A stretch of DNA of 64,000 nucleotides from Eleginops maclovinus (taxonomy: Eukaryota > Chordata > Actinopteri > Perciformes > Eleginopidae): the NCBI RefSeq assembly GCF_036324505.1, contig NC_086352.1, positions 11,407,001 to 11,471,000 of the forward strand, written 5' to 3'. The notes beneath the pieces were generated by a model. It saw only the letters and a program-made list of their open reading frames with translations. It was not told where the DNA came from and did no database searches. Below are positions 49,601 to 60,693 of this stretch, one piece after another (position 1 is the first letter of the stretch; each line of letters begins with the position of its first letter). Both the position numbers and the translations under genes were made by a program.

Positions 49601-52600
49601 CCATCAGAAAGAAAGACCACGACAGATGACATCCAGACCCCTTCAATGCACTGTGGTGTTCAAGCAGCAATTGGCAAAATGACACAGGACACATGGGATC
49701 ATTCCAGGGGATCAAATGAAAGCCATACAGTCCTTTTTACAGACGGACAGAAGTCACCCTTCCAAAGCCCCGGAGGTGGTGAGAACACCCCAGGGTGTAA
49801 CGTTTCTTCCAGCGTCGAGCAAAGCCAAGCTGATACAGCCATAAAAACAGTTGAAGGGACAGAAATACAAGTTGATGAGAAGGTAAAACTTAACGAGGCA
49901 GGTAAGTTATTGGCGCAGTCTGACAGCATGCCACCAAACGAGAAGATAGAGGAGATGGAGACTGAAAGTCCTAGTCCGCATATCACTGAACACACTGGAA
50001 CAGAAAAGCCCAAAGGTTCAGCAGATGAAGACTCTGATGTCACTGTTGGGGATGCATCTAATAAAGAAACAGAGAAGAATGAGCATATATTAAAAATGGC
50101 GGAGGAAACTAGTTCAGCATTACAGAATCTGAAGTCATTTATAATTGAGCCTGCGATCCTACTCCTTACAAAAACTCCAGAAAAGGTAAATATATCAGAA
50201 CTCCAATCGAAAGATTTACAGGAAATTCAAAAACCTGTAACAAAAATCATATCTGTAGCTGAACTTCTGCGATCACAATTAAGAGCTCTTGATGCCACAT
50301 TAGCAAATTCAGTGACCACTATACCAGTCAATGCTAGCGTTTTAAAAGATCCAGCTACAGCTGTGACTGAAACATGTGAGGATATAAAAGAGAACAACAG
50401 GAAACAGGAAGTAGAGAAGTCAATGCCTGACAGGAAAAGTGAGACACATGATGATAAACCTCCCAGAACCATAAAGGAAACTCTCATGGAGATTTATAAT
50501 CTACTAAATGAATCTGATCAGGAAGTAAATCAAGGTGCTCTTTCACCGCCTCTTCAGGCTTTACAAAAACCTCCTGCAACCCCACTTATCTCTGCTGTAG
50601 ACACTGGCATCACTAAAGAGACTTCAGGTCTTCATGGTATTGATACAAAATGTAATGAAGGTGTTATGGACATTTGCCAGGAACCTGCAGCTTTGACTCT
50701 GGTTCCTCTGAAAGAAAGCCCTGTTGTTTCTGTTTGTGGTAGTGAAAATGACAAACACGATTTTCCTCTCTCGACATCTAATGATGAACTGACCAAAAGA
50801 CTTGCACCCAGAATTGGGAGTCCAGAAACTGGGACTCCACTTGCAGTGACACCTACAAAGGCAAGTAGTGAAGAGTCGATAACAGTTTTGGAGAATGCCA
50901 AAGATAAACCTGTTGACAGCAAAGACATGGGAGTTATACCGACGTTAACACCAGAATCTAAATCCAACAGCCAAACCAAAAACATGATTACTGAATCAAA
51001 TTTGATAGCAAAAATAGAAGAACCCAACACAACAAACTGTTCTTTGCAGAGAGTAGAAAAAGTTCCTAATAAAAGTGTACTTGGCACAGATACACAAGAG
51101 AATAATATTCACATTAATCAGCAGGATAAATCTATGGTTGAAGCAGTTCGGAGGACTGACTCCTTGGGCAGTTTAACTCCTCAGGCTAGTCCATTATTAA
51201 AGAGAAGAGACTGTGTTTCTCCCATTCCTTCTGCAACTCCTCAAGAGCTCGCCTCCGGAGCCAGACGAAAAATCCTCATGCCCAAGACTAAATCTGAGGA
51301 GGCCTCAGAGGCCACAGCACCAGTTGATATCCAAACTCAGAAGAAGGAAGGTCCTGCTGAGAGCAACAGGCTTTCTGTAAGTCCTGTGACTCTCTCTACG
51401 TCTCCAAGCATGTCACGGCGGTCACCTCTGCTTCGGCTACCTGGTGAGCAGACGCCTCCAGCAGAGAGACGATCTCCGCTCGTGAGCAGGAGGAAGATGG
51501 TATCTGAGACGCCAGCACCAAGTCAGCCACCTACTGAGGAGATCCACACCCAGAAAACTGATGGGAAACCTGCAGAGAAGGATAAGCATGACCCATTCAA
51601 AGGTACCATCTCTGTCAAAATTAGTGCATTTCAGTATAATTTGATCCTGTTTCTTGATGGTAATTATGTTGTGACTCTTTTTCCTGCAGCTCCTCAAGTT
51701 ATTCGCAAGATCAGGGGTGAAAGCTTCGCAGACGCCTCGGGACACTTGAAACTGTGGTGCCAGTTCTTCAACATACTTGGTGACTCTACAATCAAATGGT
51801 ACAAAAATGAGGAGGGGATTGCTCAGATCAAAAGAAAGTAAGTTTCCATTTTAAGAGACGTTTAGAAATGTATTACTTCTTGAATGATGCTGTTTTTGTG
51901 TTGATTTAATTGACTAGTCTTGGCTAGAATAATAGCGTTCGTTTTTTTCTCAGTGCAGGGGATGAAACCCAGGTCAATCTTGCCATTGTACAGGCATCAT
52001 GCATAGACTCTGGTGTTTACGGTTGCACAATCACAAATGAGTATGGGACCGACACAACAGACTTTCTGCTTAGTGCTGACGGTGTGTACTTTTGGCTTAT
52101 ATTTGCAAAAAATGAAAAGGTTTCCTTACACTTCTTGGCCTGGTCTCATGCTGTGTCCGTTCTCACTGTATTGCAGTCCTGGCTGGAATGTCCCTACGTG
52201 AGGACCTTGGTGGTAAGAGGAGATTTTACATGTCTGGATCATGTTTTTCCTGCGTCAGAGCCCAAATGCTTTCCTGACTGACATTCTTATATTTGTTTCT
52301 ATGCAGTTGGTGAAGAAATTGAAATGACGCCCATGATATTCAGCAAGGGTGTGGCTGATTCTGGCTCCTGGGGTAACAAATTCTTTGGCCGTATAATGAT
52401 GCAGGAATCTCGTATTGGTAAAGGCTGTTCTCATAAAGTCTGGAGGGCAAAAGTCATCTATGGTCTGGAGCCTGTGTTCGAGTCTGGGAACACATGTATC
52501 ATTAAAGGGCTCAACCCTATCGCCTATGGAGGGAAAGCAGAAAGCTGCCTTATCGACAGGAACCTGGACATCGTCAAGCAGGTATGTCAAAAAAATGTTA

Positions 52601-54248
52601 CTTTTTAAATGTATTTTTTAATATTTTGAATTTGATGAACTGACAAATCAAGCATTAAAATAAATCAGTCTGATGTCATTCTTGCCACCCACATAGGATT
52701 ACAGAGGCAGAATATAGATTAAATAAACATGCTGATGTTCATTACATTTATTTTACTGGCTATTCTCCAATGTGCTGAATACAGGAGTGTAAAATTCAGA
52801 ACCTTGCTCGTGAATATTGCAAAATCTTCTCGGCAGAGGCAAGAGTGATAGAAAACTTTGGCCCATTACTTGAGTGAGTATGATACGTTTACTCCCCATC
52901 AAACATTAACATCCTTTTGAGTTTTATTCACAATACAGTGATCATTAGGCCTCTCTAAAAAACATTCAATCTTTCTCGCACAGGGTGCTCCCAGTCTACC
53001 TGATGTACCGACCAGCAAACACAGTCCCTTATGCCAAAGTGGAGGCTGACCTGACAGGAGTATACCAGAAATACTCTGTCCTGGATGATGCAGGCAGATT
53101 AGACACAAAGTCTGGCTCTGAGGCGGGGCAGAAGTGCTGTGCCCTGCAGCACTGGATCTTTCAATGGACCAGCGGCCATCTGCTAATCTCTCGGATTGAA
53201 GGTAGGCTGACCCCTGAATTTAACTGGGCAATGTGAAGTTCTTCCCTTTTTTGGCTCACGTATTCAAGAAGTTGACAACCCTTTGAGACCACCTCCTTTA
53301 TTAACTTCCTAATTCAACACACAACACAACAAACATTTACCAAGTTCAGTTACAATACGCATCATATTGAACTGAAGAGGCAGTGAACATACAAAGTGTA
53401 CAAATTGATTAAAGGATTAATCACCTTACCATAAATATTGTCAGAAGAGGGAAATATGTGGGCTAAACATGTTTGTACTGATCTTAAGATGTTACCTTCT
53501 CACAGAGGCATGGGATTATTTAACACCTCCATTACACCGGATTTGTTAAGCAGCAATATATTCTCTAACATGTGTTGTTTACTATAGACTCTGATATAAT
53601 GTCTGTTCTACATGAACTCGCCGCCTCCATCCCCCTAAGTGCAGACGTTTCAATCATGGCATAACTTGTATTTAAAAAAAGTGTGAGTGAGTTAACTCTG
53701 TAAAAATTCATGCTTCACGTCTGTCACATTTGTCAAAAAACTGAAAAATAAAGTAATTGCGGGTTGTTGTTGTTTTGCAGGTGTTGACACCAAGATCACC
53801 AACGTTGGAATTTCAATCAAATCAACAGGGTATGTTTTTTTTTCTCTCTGATTGATGCTGTGTTTATAGGTAATTTACATTCACCCTGTTCACGACTGTA
53901 ACATTTGTCTCTGTTGTGTGTCACTGCAGGCATCATGGTCTGTCTGTCGAAGGGAATCCCAAAGTTTTTGAGCAGTTTGTCTCCCAGCACCAGTGTAACT
54001 ATTTCTGTGGTCTGCTGAGCCTGAGGTCACTAAAGATCATGGACTCTTTATTGACGCCAACCAAGCCCAAAGGCTCCAAGAGTCCGTTACTTCAACGCAA
54101 ACTGGCCGGTGGCTCCAACAGCCCTCAGACAGGCCGGAAAGCTGCTGGCAGCCCCAGACTGCCCCGGAAGACTGAGCAAGATGGAAGGAATACCCCAACT
54201 AAACAAAAAGCTGCTGATCCGCCCAAAGCTGTTAAGGTGGAAGAGTAA
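43602..54248 (+). CDS. alpk3: Alpha-protein kinase 3 (M-band pseudokinase)
   Basis: Thirteen coding exons join in frame into 1657 aa: 43602-43729, 45605-45726, 46003-46120, 46485-47730, 49505-51602, 51690-51837, 51954-52081, 52177-52212, 52307-52581, 52785-52873, 52984-53201, 53781-53829 and 53930-54248. The N-terminus MGSRR and the MAQLTEETQP block match ALPK3. Ig domain 1 spans about 62-155 (C80, W92, DAAIY at 128-132). A long acidic, Ser/Thr/Pro-rich disordered region fills exons 4-5. Ig domain 2 starts near 1238 (APQVIRKIR, LKLWCQFFNI). The alpha-kinase fold covers about 1342-1590, with zinc ligands H1519, H1572, C1574 and C1578. ALPK3 acts at the sarcomere M-band and nuclear envelope, and its loss causes cardiomyopathy. 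Human ALPK3 also neighbours SEC11A. A small extra exon between exons 1 and 2 cannot be excluded, and the a/b fish paralogue is not resolved. Confidence 0.95.
48005..48400. repeat. Teleost dispersed repeat in alpk3 intron 4
   Basis: The order ACATTTTGGGAAATATG, GCTTTCTTGCATAGAATAAG, AGCTAGCTTAACTTAGCATAA, GAGACAGCTAGCCTGGCTGTG follows a very common non-coding fish repeat. A second AGCTAGCAGCT-rich segment at 48357-48390 is inverted relative to the first. Family assignment is from memory. Confidence 0.55.
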
Positions 54249-54489
54249 TTATCTCTCAATTAAACAGAATGAGTCACACATTTTCTCATTGATCACTTGA
54301 CATCTTTTTTCTCCGCGATGAAGTACTGACAAACGTGATTGAATCCAGCCCAGGACGAACATAGAGACAGACAAAAGGCTGTAATGGAAATGGAGGATGC
54401 AAACCACATCTTATTTTTTTACCGTCACGCACATGTACACCGCACATAGAGTGATGTTTTGTCTATGCATTTACCCGATTGAAGAAGTA

Positions 54490-54705
54490 CAAGGAGCAGT
54501 AGGTACCTTCTACTACACCGCCCGGGGATCCATGTGGGCTGCCGATGTCTTGCTCAAGAGCACCTCGACAGTGCCCTGGAGATGAACTGGGATCTCTTGA
54601 AGTACCATCCACACTCCCCAGTCGGTCCTTTGCAGGACTTGAACTGGCGACCCTCCGGTTTCAGAAGCCAAGTCCCTACCAACTGAGTTAATGCCGCCCA
54701 CACCG
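54490..54705 (-). mobile_element. tRNA-derived SINE in the probable alpk3 3' UTR
   Basis: On the minus strand the element starts with a tRNA-like head. It has an A-box-like TAACTCAGTTGGTAGGGAC and a B-box-like GGTCGCCAGTTCAAGTCC, separated by about 40 bp. After that comes a unit with CAGGGCACTGTCGAGGTG and CTCTTGAGCAAGACA, familiar from teleost SINEs. It lies about 250 bp after the alpk3 stop and antisense to the gene. Confidence 0.7.
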
Positions 54706-55269
54706 CCAAAGAGAAAAACGTCAGATACCAGGAAAAGATTAATGACTTAAATATTTAATTTTACCAGCCACCATTCCTGGCCATTATCACTTAGTGTGGA
54801 TTGATGCCCTCACAAGTTGTGGTGTTTATTTATTGTATCCTTCAGCCAATCCTAGGGTTGAAACTCAATCTACAGTGCAGCAGCAAGTAGTAGCTTTCCT
54901 GGGTTTTGTATTCATCAATCCATGTACCATTGTAGGTCACAGATTGTGAATCCCAGTCTCAGGTCACTGTATTTGTACTAAATGGATGTGCAAGAAAAAC
55001 ATTTTGAAGTGGCATTACATGTGTATTTTTTTAAAATGTTCAAGCACAATCACTTTTGTAGTCACCTTTGTGAGACTGTAGGGCAGTTATTATGTCATCT
55101 TAAGTAACTATAGAACAGATACAGAGCAAGCAAAATGTAGCTTTACCTGACACTGTTGTACAGTGGCAAATGGTGCTGTGGTTTTATATTGTAACCTGTC
55201 CTGTTTACTTGCTGTTCTACATTGCACTGCTTTTTCAGAAACTGCACTTTTGAATGCAACAGGCTGTTA

Positions 55270-55280
55270 AATAAAATAAA
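55270..55280 (+). terminator. Candidate alpk3 polyadenylation signal
   Basis: Overlapping AATAAA hexamers (TTAAATAAAATAAAAG) lie about 1 kb past the alpk3 stop. They are the first strong signals that I noticed downstream of it, which would give a 3' UTR of about 1 kb that includes the SINE. Confidence 0.45.
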
Positions 55281-55299
55281 AGAAATGAAAAAAAGAAAA

Positions 55300-58200
55300 T
55301 GATTGAATTTGATTGATTATGACTTGTACGTTTGAATACGCTTTGATAGTGCATGACGTGCTTTTTAAATGTATGAGTGTCACTCTTAATAGATATTAGC
55401 ATATTATTGAGTGGGCTGAATCACTGTAATGAAAGCCACTCAGTCTATCTGACATCAGCAGTCACTCATTATCATAAATCGTCTAAAAAGATACCCCGGT
55501 GTTATCTCTGTGACTCCTCTTATCTGAGAGGACTCATTTCTTTCTGACATTCACCTGTTATTTATAGCTTTTCTATGCAAAGGATTGCAGGTTGATTCCT
55601 TTAGTCAATTTATGAAAAAAGAGTACAAAAAGAAAACGAAAAGTCACCAAATTACTCTTGTGTCCACATCAAGAATCCCTGTTTTTAAATGATTTGAAGA
55701 TAGAACAATATAGATTTAAAGTAAAGACACTACTGGATACATCACTTTATGCTGTAGACTCTTATAGACATCTAAAATGACATTGTGTCACATTTAAAAA
55801 AAAAAAAACTTTAGCCATTGCATGCTTATGAGAGTTACCACTCAGGGGCAAATCAGATTCCTTCACATATAATAGAGAAGGAAGTGTTGCCCGCAACCAG
55901 TGTGTGTTTACAGAGTGAAAGGCTAACTTCATCATGATAATCATTTGTGATTCCCAGTCATTAGTGACTCATCGTTTATGTAAGCGGTAGCCTCACGCAC
56001 AAGTGTGACCTGAGCCGGTAAGCTTATTGTACGCTTAACAAATAAAAGTTCACTTAGTGTCACTTCTGATGTTGTCCAGAAGCATGAGAGGGTCACATGC
56101 TGTCAACAGTAGGAAGAGCAGACAGCAGTTACATGGCTGGTCTATATTTCTAGACTAACATGCTATCTTTTTGTTGTATCTGTAAGATATGTGTGACACG
56201 TGTTGGCAGCAGGACAAAAATAGAAGCACTGCCACATAAAAGAAGCCCTTTCCTTTAAATGTATGCCCTTATAGCTGCCCTATAGCAACACAATTCCCTC
56301 AAGGCCTGTGAATGATATTCATCTGAAATTGCATTCACAGACTTTTTAGTGGATTTATTGAATATTAAGTAAAGGGAACATTCTTCTCTTGATATCCATT
56401 TTTAAAATATAAATCCGGCCCACATGTGTCATTCATTTATTCATCTTCATTACATTAGTGTCCACACCTGATGCACTCCATTCATGACTCTACTCAGAAA
56501 ATGTGGGTACAGGCTACGTATTTCGCATGACAACTGGATGATGTCAAGTAACTGAAGTGTGGTTACACAATGGAAAAGATTGGTCCTATACAAGCCACTC
56601 CTGCCACCTACTGTTAGTGGTCACGTTGGAGTTTAAACATTTACTCTCTGATAAGCATGGGGCAATGATGAACAAACAGGAATAATATATGGGTAAAGTT
56701 CTTTGTTATAAAAAAAGTGACAAGAAAATAAAAGTATAAATAGAATACGCAAAGGGTAATCCATACCTGAGTGGCAAAATATGTGGAAAATTATTTCATT
56801 TAGAAAATTAACTTGTACCCTCTCGCACCGCACCATGTTCACTTTGTAAGATCAAATCTCATCACATTGGCAGTATTTTCGTCTGTTAGAAAAATCCAAT
56901 TTTTCTGAGAGGAGTAACGTCAGACAATGAGAAATACCTTAATCTGAATGAGTTTCATGCAAGGCGCTCGAGAAATAATTATGAGCAAGTGTGGAAATTA
57001 AAGAGAAAAAATGCACTGGCACAGCTCTTCCTGCTGCTCTGAGTAGCTCTGACTGAATGTTATAAAGAGGACTGGATCATTCGCAGTAATCTCAGCATTA
57101 ATACCCATGATGAGACGCAGTAAATGAAGGAATTGTTAGTCCCCGCTCTGTAGAAATATTGTGTGTACATTTACGCCTAAGTAACTGACATATAATTTAA
57201 TAGGACATAATGTTAATGTGAAGCCCTCCCACTCGGGTCTTTAAACACATTAAACACGTCTCACATTCAGGCTCATTGTGGGAAATCATTTTAAATTGTG
57301 CTTTCATTCATTTGATTGATTTGATAGATGTTATAAAAATATACCTTTACATTGAGCCAGAAAATATTGGCACAGCATAACAGGCACAATGAGAATGCAA
57401 AGTTAGATCTCATTTTATTGAATGAAAAACAAGGGAAAACTGAAACATGAGACGTGTGTAATCTTTTACAAGACTGCCTGTGATTCTGACCTTGAATTGT
57501 TGTGCCTGACTGACCTTATTTACCATTGGCAGGCCAGGGTCGTTGTGACCATTTAGGCAGATTATATGAAAATGGTCACACATTCCTAAATGCCACAGAC
57601 TAGTTGGCATTTGAAAAAAAGTTTTATCTCCAGTCCCCCAAAAGCCCCAGACTGCCCATTGTCTCAGAGCCATCGCTAAATTGACTGTCAGTGCTGCGTT
57701 TATCACAGCCAGCTAATGCTGACTACAAAACAATGACACTCTGATCTATATCTCATGCTATTTTCTCTCATTGGGTAACATAAAGGCTAAATCTGAATAT
57801 TATAGGTGATGTCTAAATGTTGTATATGCATGGATATGCGAATGATATAGCACTGAGCAGTTCTTCATTCAAACGTGCACAGGAAGATGAAGTGTGGGTT
57901 TAACAGTGATCAATATGCAGCTAAATGAAATATAAATCTGTTCAATTATGTTAGCTTAAAGACCACCAACGTCACAAGATGTATCTGTTATACATCTGCA
58001 TGGGAAATCAATCCAGATATTCATATTCAAGAGGTATCGTCGACAATCTTTAGATAACTTTAAAGGTTTTTAATATAACACTGTTGAGTTCTCTTGGTGT
58101 GATGTACATGTATCTTCATTATCTATTGGAGAACAGTGGGTATCACCTCACAACTACCGCCCTGCTCTGCTCAGAGATGGTTGCAGTTAAATCGTTAAAG

Positions 58201-59880
58201 GATATGCCGTGACCACATCCTCTGTATGAAGCATGACAAATGTATTGCTGAGATGTTAACAGATCACAACCAATTTGAAGGCAGTAAACCCATCATAAAC
58301 AAACTCTGGAATTCCCTTTGCGTACAGACTTCTCACTCTGCTGTGTTGGTTTATGATACAGATTAAGCATTTATGGAAGTATGCATTTATACGGAGTTAC
58401 ATATTCTTCATTAAAAAAAAAATAGGGAACAACAACCGAACAAAGATTGAATCCAAAGAGTACTTTTAGATGCATGGACATTAATGAATAACTGAACTGA
58501 AAATAGTTGCTGGGAACTTGACAGCTGCCGTTGTCTTATCAGAGCACTTGGATGTTCATGCATGTAAGACAGATTGGACAGAAGAAAGTTTGACTTCAAA
58601 ATGAGGTGTGAAATGTTTTTGGAAATATTGCACAAAGCTTTAAAAAGGTTTGAGGTAATTGATGTCCTGGGTTGGTTCGTTTGAAAGATTGGATCATCCA
58701 TGACAAAATGAATATCAACACATTTAAAAATACACCATTTATTTCCTTTAGTGGAGAAATATATAAGTTAACTGCTGTGAAAGAGAGAGTTGTTTTATTA
58801 TAACTCTTTGGGTTTAGAATTTATTCAAACGTTAACACCATGTTGACATAGTGTCTTTTCTTTATTGATGTGTGTCCCTGCGAACATACAGCCAACACTT
58901 TGCCAGAACATGTTGTCAAATTAAATTGACATGACCTTTAACACAGATTGACAAAAAACAATTAGGTATCAGTCGTATAAATGCCAACATAAAATCAGAT
59001 GTGGACAGCTGAAACAAGTGTAGCATGTGTTACTAATAATCTCCACAGGCTGAGTCAACAAGTCACACTGGCAGGTGGACTTCAGGTGTTTGGTCAATAA
59101 TTATGTTATTACTTAGTCAAACGCACGTCCTCTAGGAAATTGGATGTGATCTATGATAGAAGAAAGCAATTCATAATTAGTGGCGGTGAAAGCTTCTCAC
59201 TTGTTCTTTGCTGAGTGACAAGTTTTATTATTAAGCGACAGTTGATTAAGGTTTTAGTGGAAAGTAATATGACTTACATTTACTTTGTGCAATGGTTTGT
59301 TTGCAGAATAGTTTACCCTCCTTTAAAGGTGGCCATTAAAATGCCATAAATTATTAATTCAGACTGATTGTTTTTACTTGTGTTTGTTTGGTTTAAGATA
59401 ACATCACTGATTGTAAGCTTCACTATATTTGACTCACAATGATGGGGCACTCTGTTTGCATGGTGAATGTTTTACACAAAGCTTGACGTATTTCTTTAGA
59501 AGCTGCGGTCAATATTTTTATTTAAAAAAAACAATGCCTCAAATCACTTTTCACAAACTGAAAGGGGGTCATTATAGTGCAATAACACTGACATAATAAT
59601 ATGCATTCTAGGATGTAGAATGTACTCATGTATATGTTTTTACCTTTTTATTTACCATAATCGTTTAGCAAATTCTTCATATTGTATTTCCGTTTTTTAA
59701 ATAAAATACTAGACACGTGGGTCATCTGTAACTTTCTTTTGAAAAAACAAAACATGGTCAGTGTTCCCTCAGTTATCTCGGTGTGGTGTGGAAGGCCAAG
59801 AAAAGCAAAATAACCAAAAAAGATACATGCAAAACTACAAGATAAATAAATGATCAGGTTGAGACTCAAAAGCGTAAACC
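55300..59880. other. Intergenic region between alpk3 and sec11a
   Basis: AT-rich DNA with only short chance frames. No exon, RNA gene or transposon termini were recognised in this interval. Confidence 0.5.
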
Positions 59881-59884
59881 AAGG

Positions 59885-60285
59885 AAGTTATGCAAAGCAA
59901 ACACAAACAATCATGAAACAACCACAAACCGTGTCTACATAGAAAATGCAACCACCAGAGAAACAAAATAAACACAAAGAGTTGAAAACATCCAAAGATG
60001 CAAAACAACCCCAAAGAGACACAAAAAAGAGACACAGATATGACCATAAAGAGATGCAAAACGTCTACAAAGACTTGCAAAAAAACAGGGAAAAAAAAGC
60101 ACACAACAATCCAAAAGGGTCAGGAAGTAATCTCAATGAGAAAAGAGATGTTCACAGACACAAAAGGACCTCAAAAAGATGAAATACATGTAATGCAAAA
60201 CTTGAAATGATCAAACGAGACACAAGCTGAGATGTATAACAACCATAAGGAGACAGAAATACCACAAAGCCACAGGGAAATGTCT
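59885..60285. repeat. Degenerate ACAAAGAGATGCAAAAC minisatellite
   Basis: Units of roughly 18-22 bp of the form CACAAAGAGACACAAAACAA repeat imperfectly. They create Lys/Gln/Asn-rich frames on + and hydrophobic frames on - that are by-products of the repeat. Confidence 0.75.
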
Positions 60286-60539
60286 ATGAATATTTTATTT
60301 TCGATTTTTATCTTAAATCTGCACCCTTCCAACTTATATTGCAATGCGCTGCACAGCAAATTCTCAGGGTAAATGTATATGTATATATATATATCCCTTG
60401 TCCTTATTATGTTGTAATATCATATCTTTGACTTTCTAAACTTCTGCAAAAACTATTGAACTAAAACAGACCCTGCAGCTACGATTCATTTCAGTTTCTG
60501 CCATGGCTCCCTCTCTCGTATCCTAAACTGACACCTCAA

Positions 60540-60693
60540 CACAGAGCTCAGTGGTGGGCGGGACTTCCGGTTGCGCGCACCCGGAAGATTCGGATGCAAG
60601 TTTTCAACGCTTGCCCGTGCATCCATATGGTCGTTACTTTAAAACGTTTTAATGTGATTTAGGTGGTTTTTCTACACAGTAGTATTTGCCACG
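60540..60693 (+). promoter_or_regulatory. sec11a promoter and 5' UTR
   Basis: A compact GC-rich block contains a GGGCGGGAC GC box (60556), ACTTCCGG (60563) and, in opposite orientation, CCCGGAAG (60580). The last two are a pair of ETS-family sites around a GCGCGC core. There is no TATA box. This is a typical housekeeping promoter, lying about 100 bp before the start codon. Confidence 0.6.

Noticed and set aside
59946..60210. Lys/Gln-rich and hydrophobic frames on both strands
   Set aside because: Produced by a degenerate tandem repeat; no family resemblance and different in every frame.
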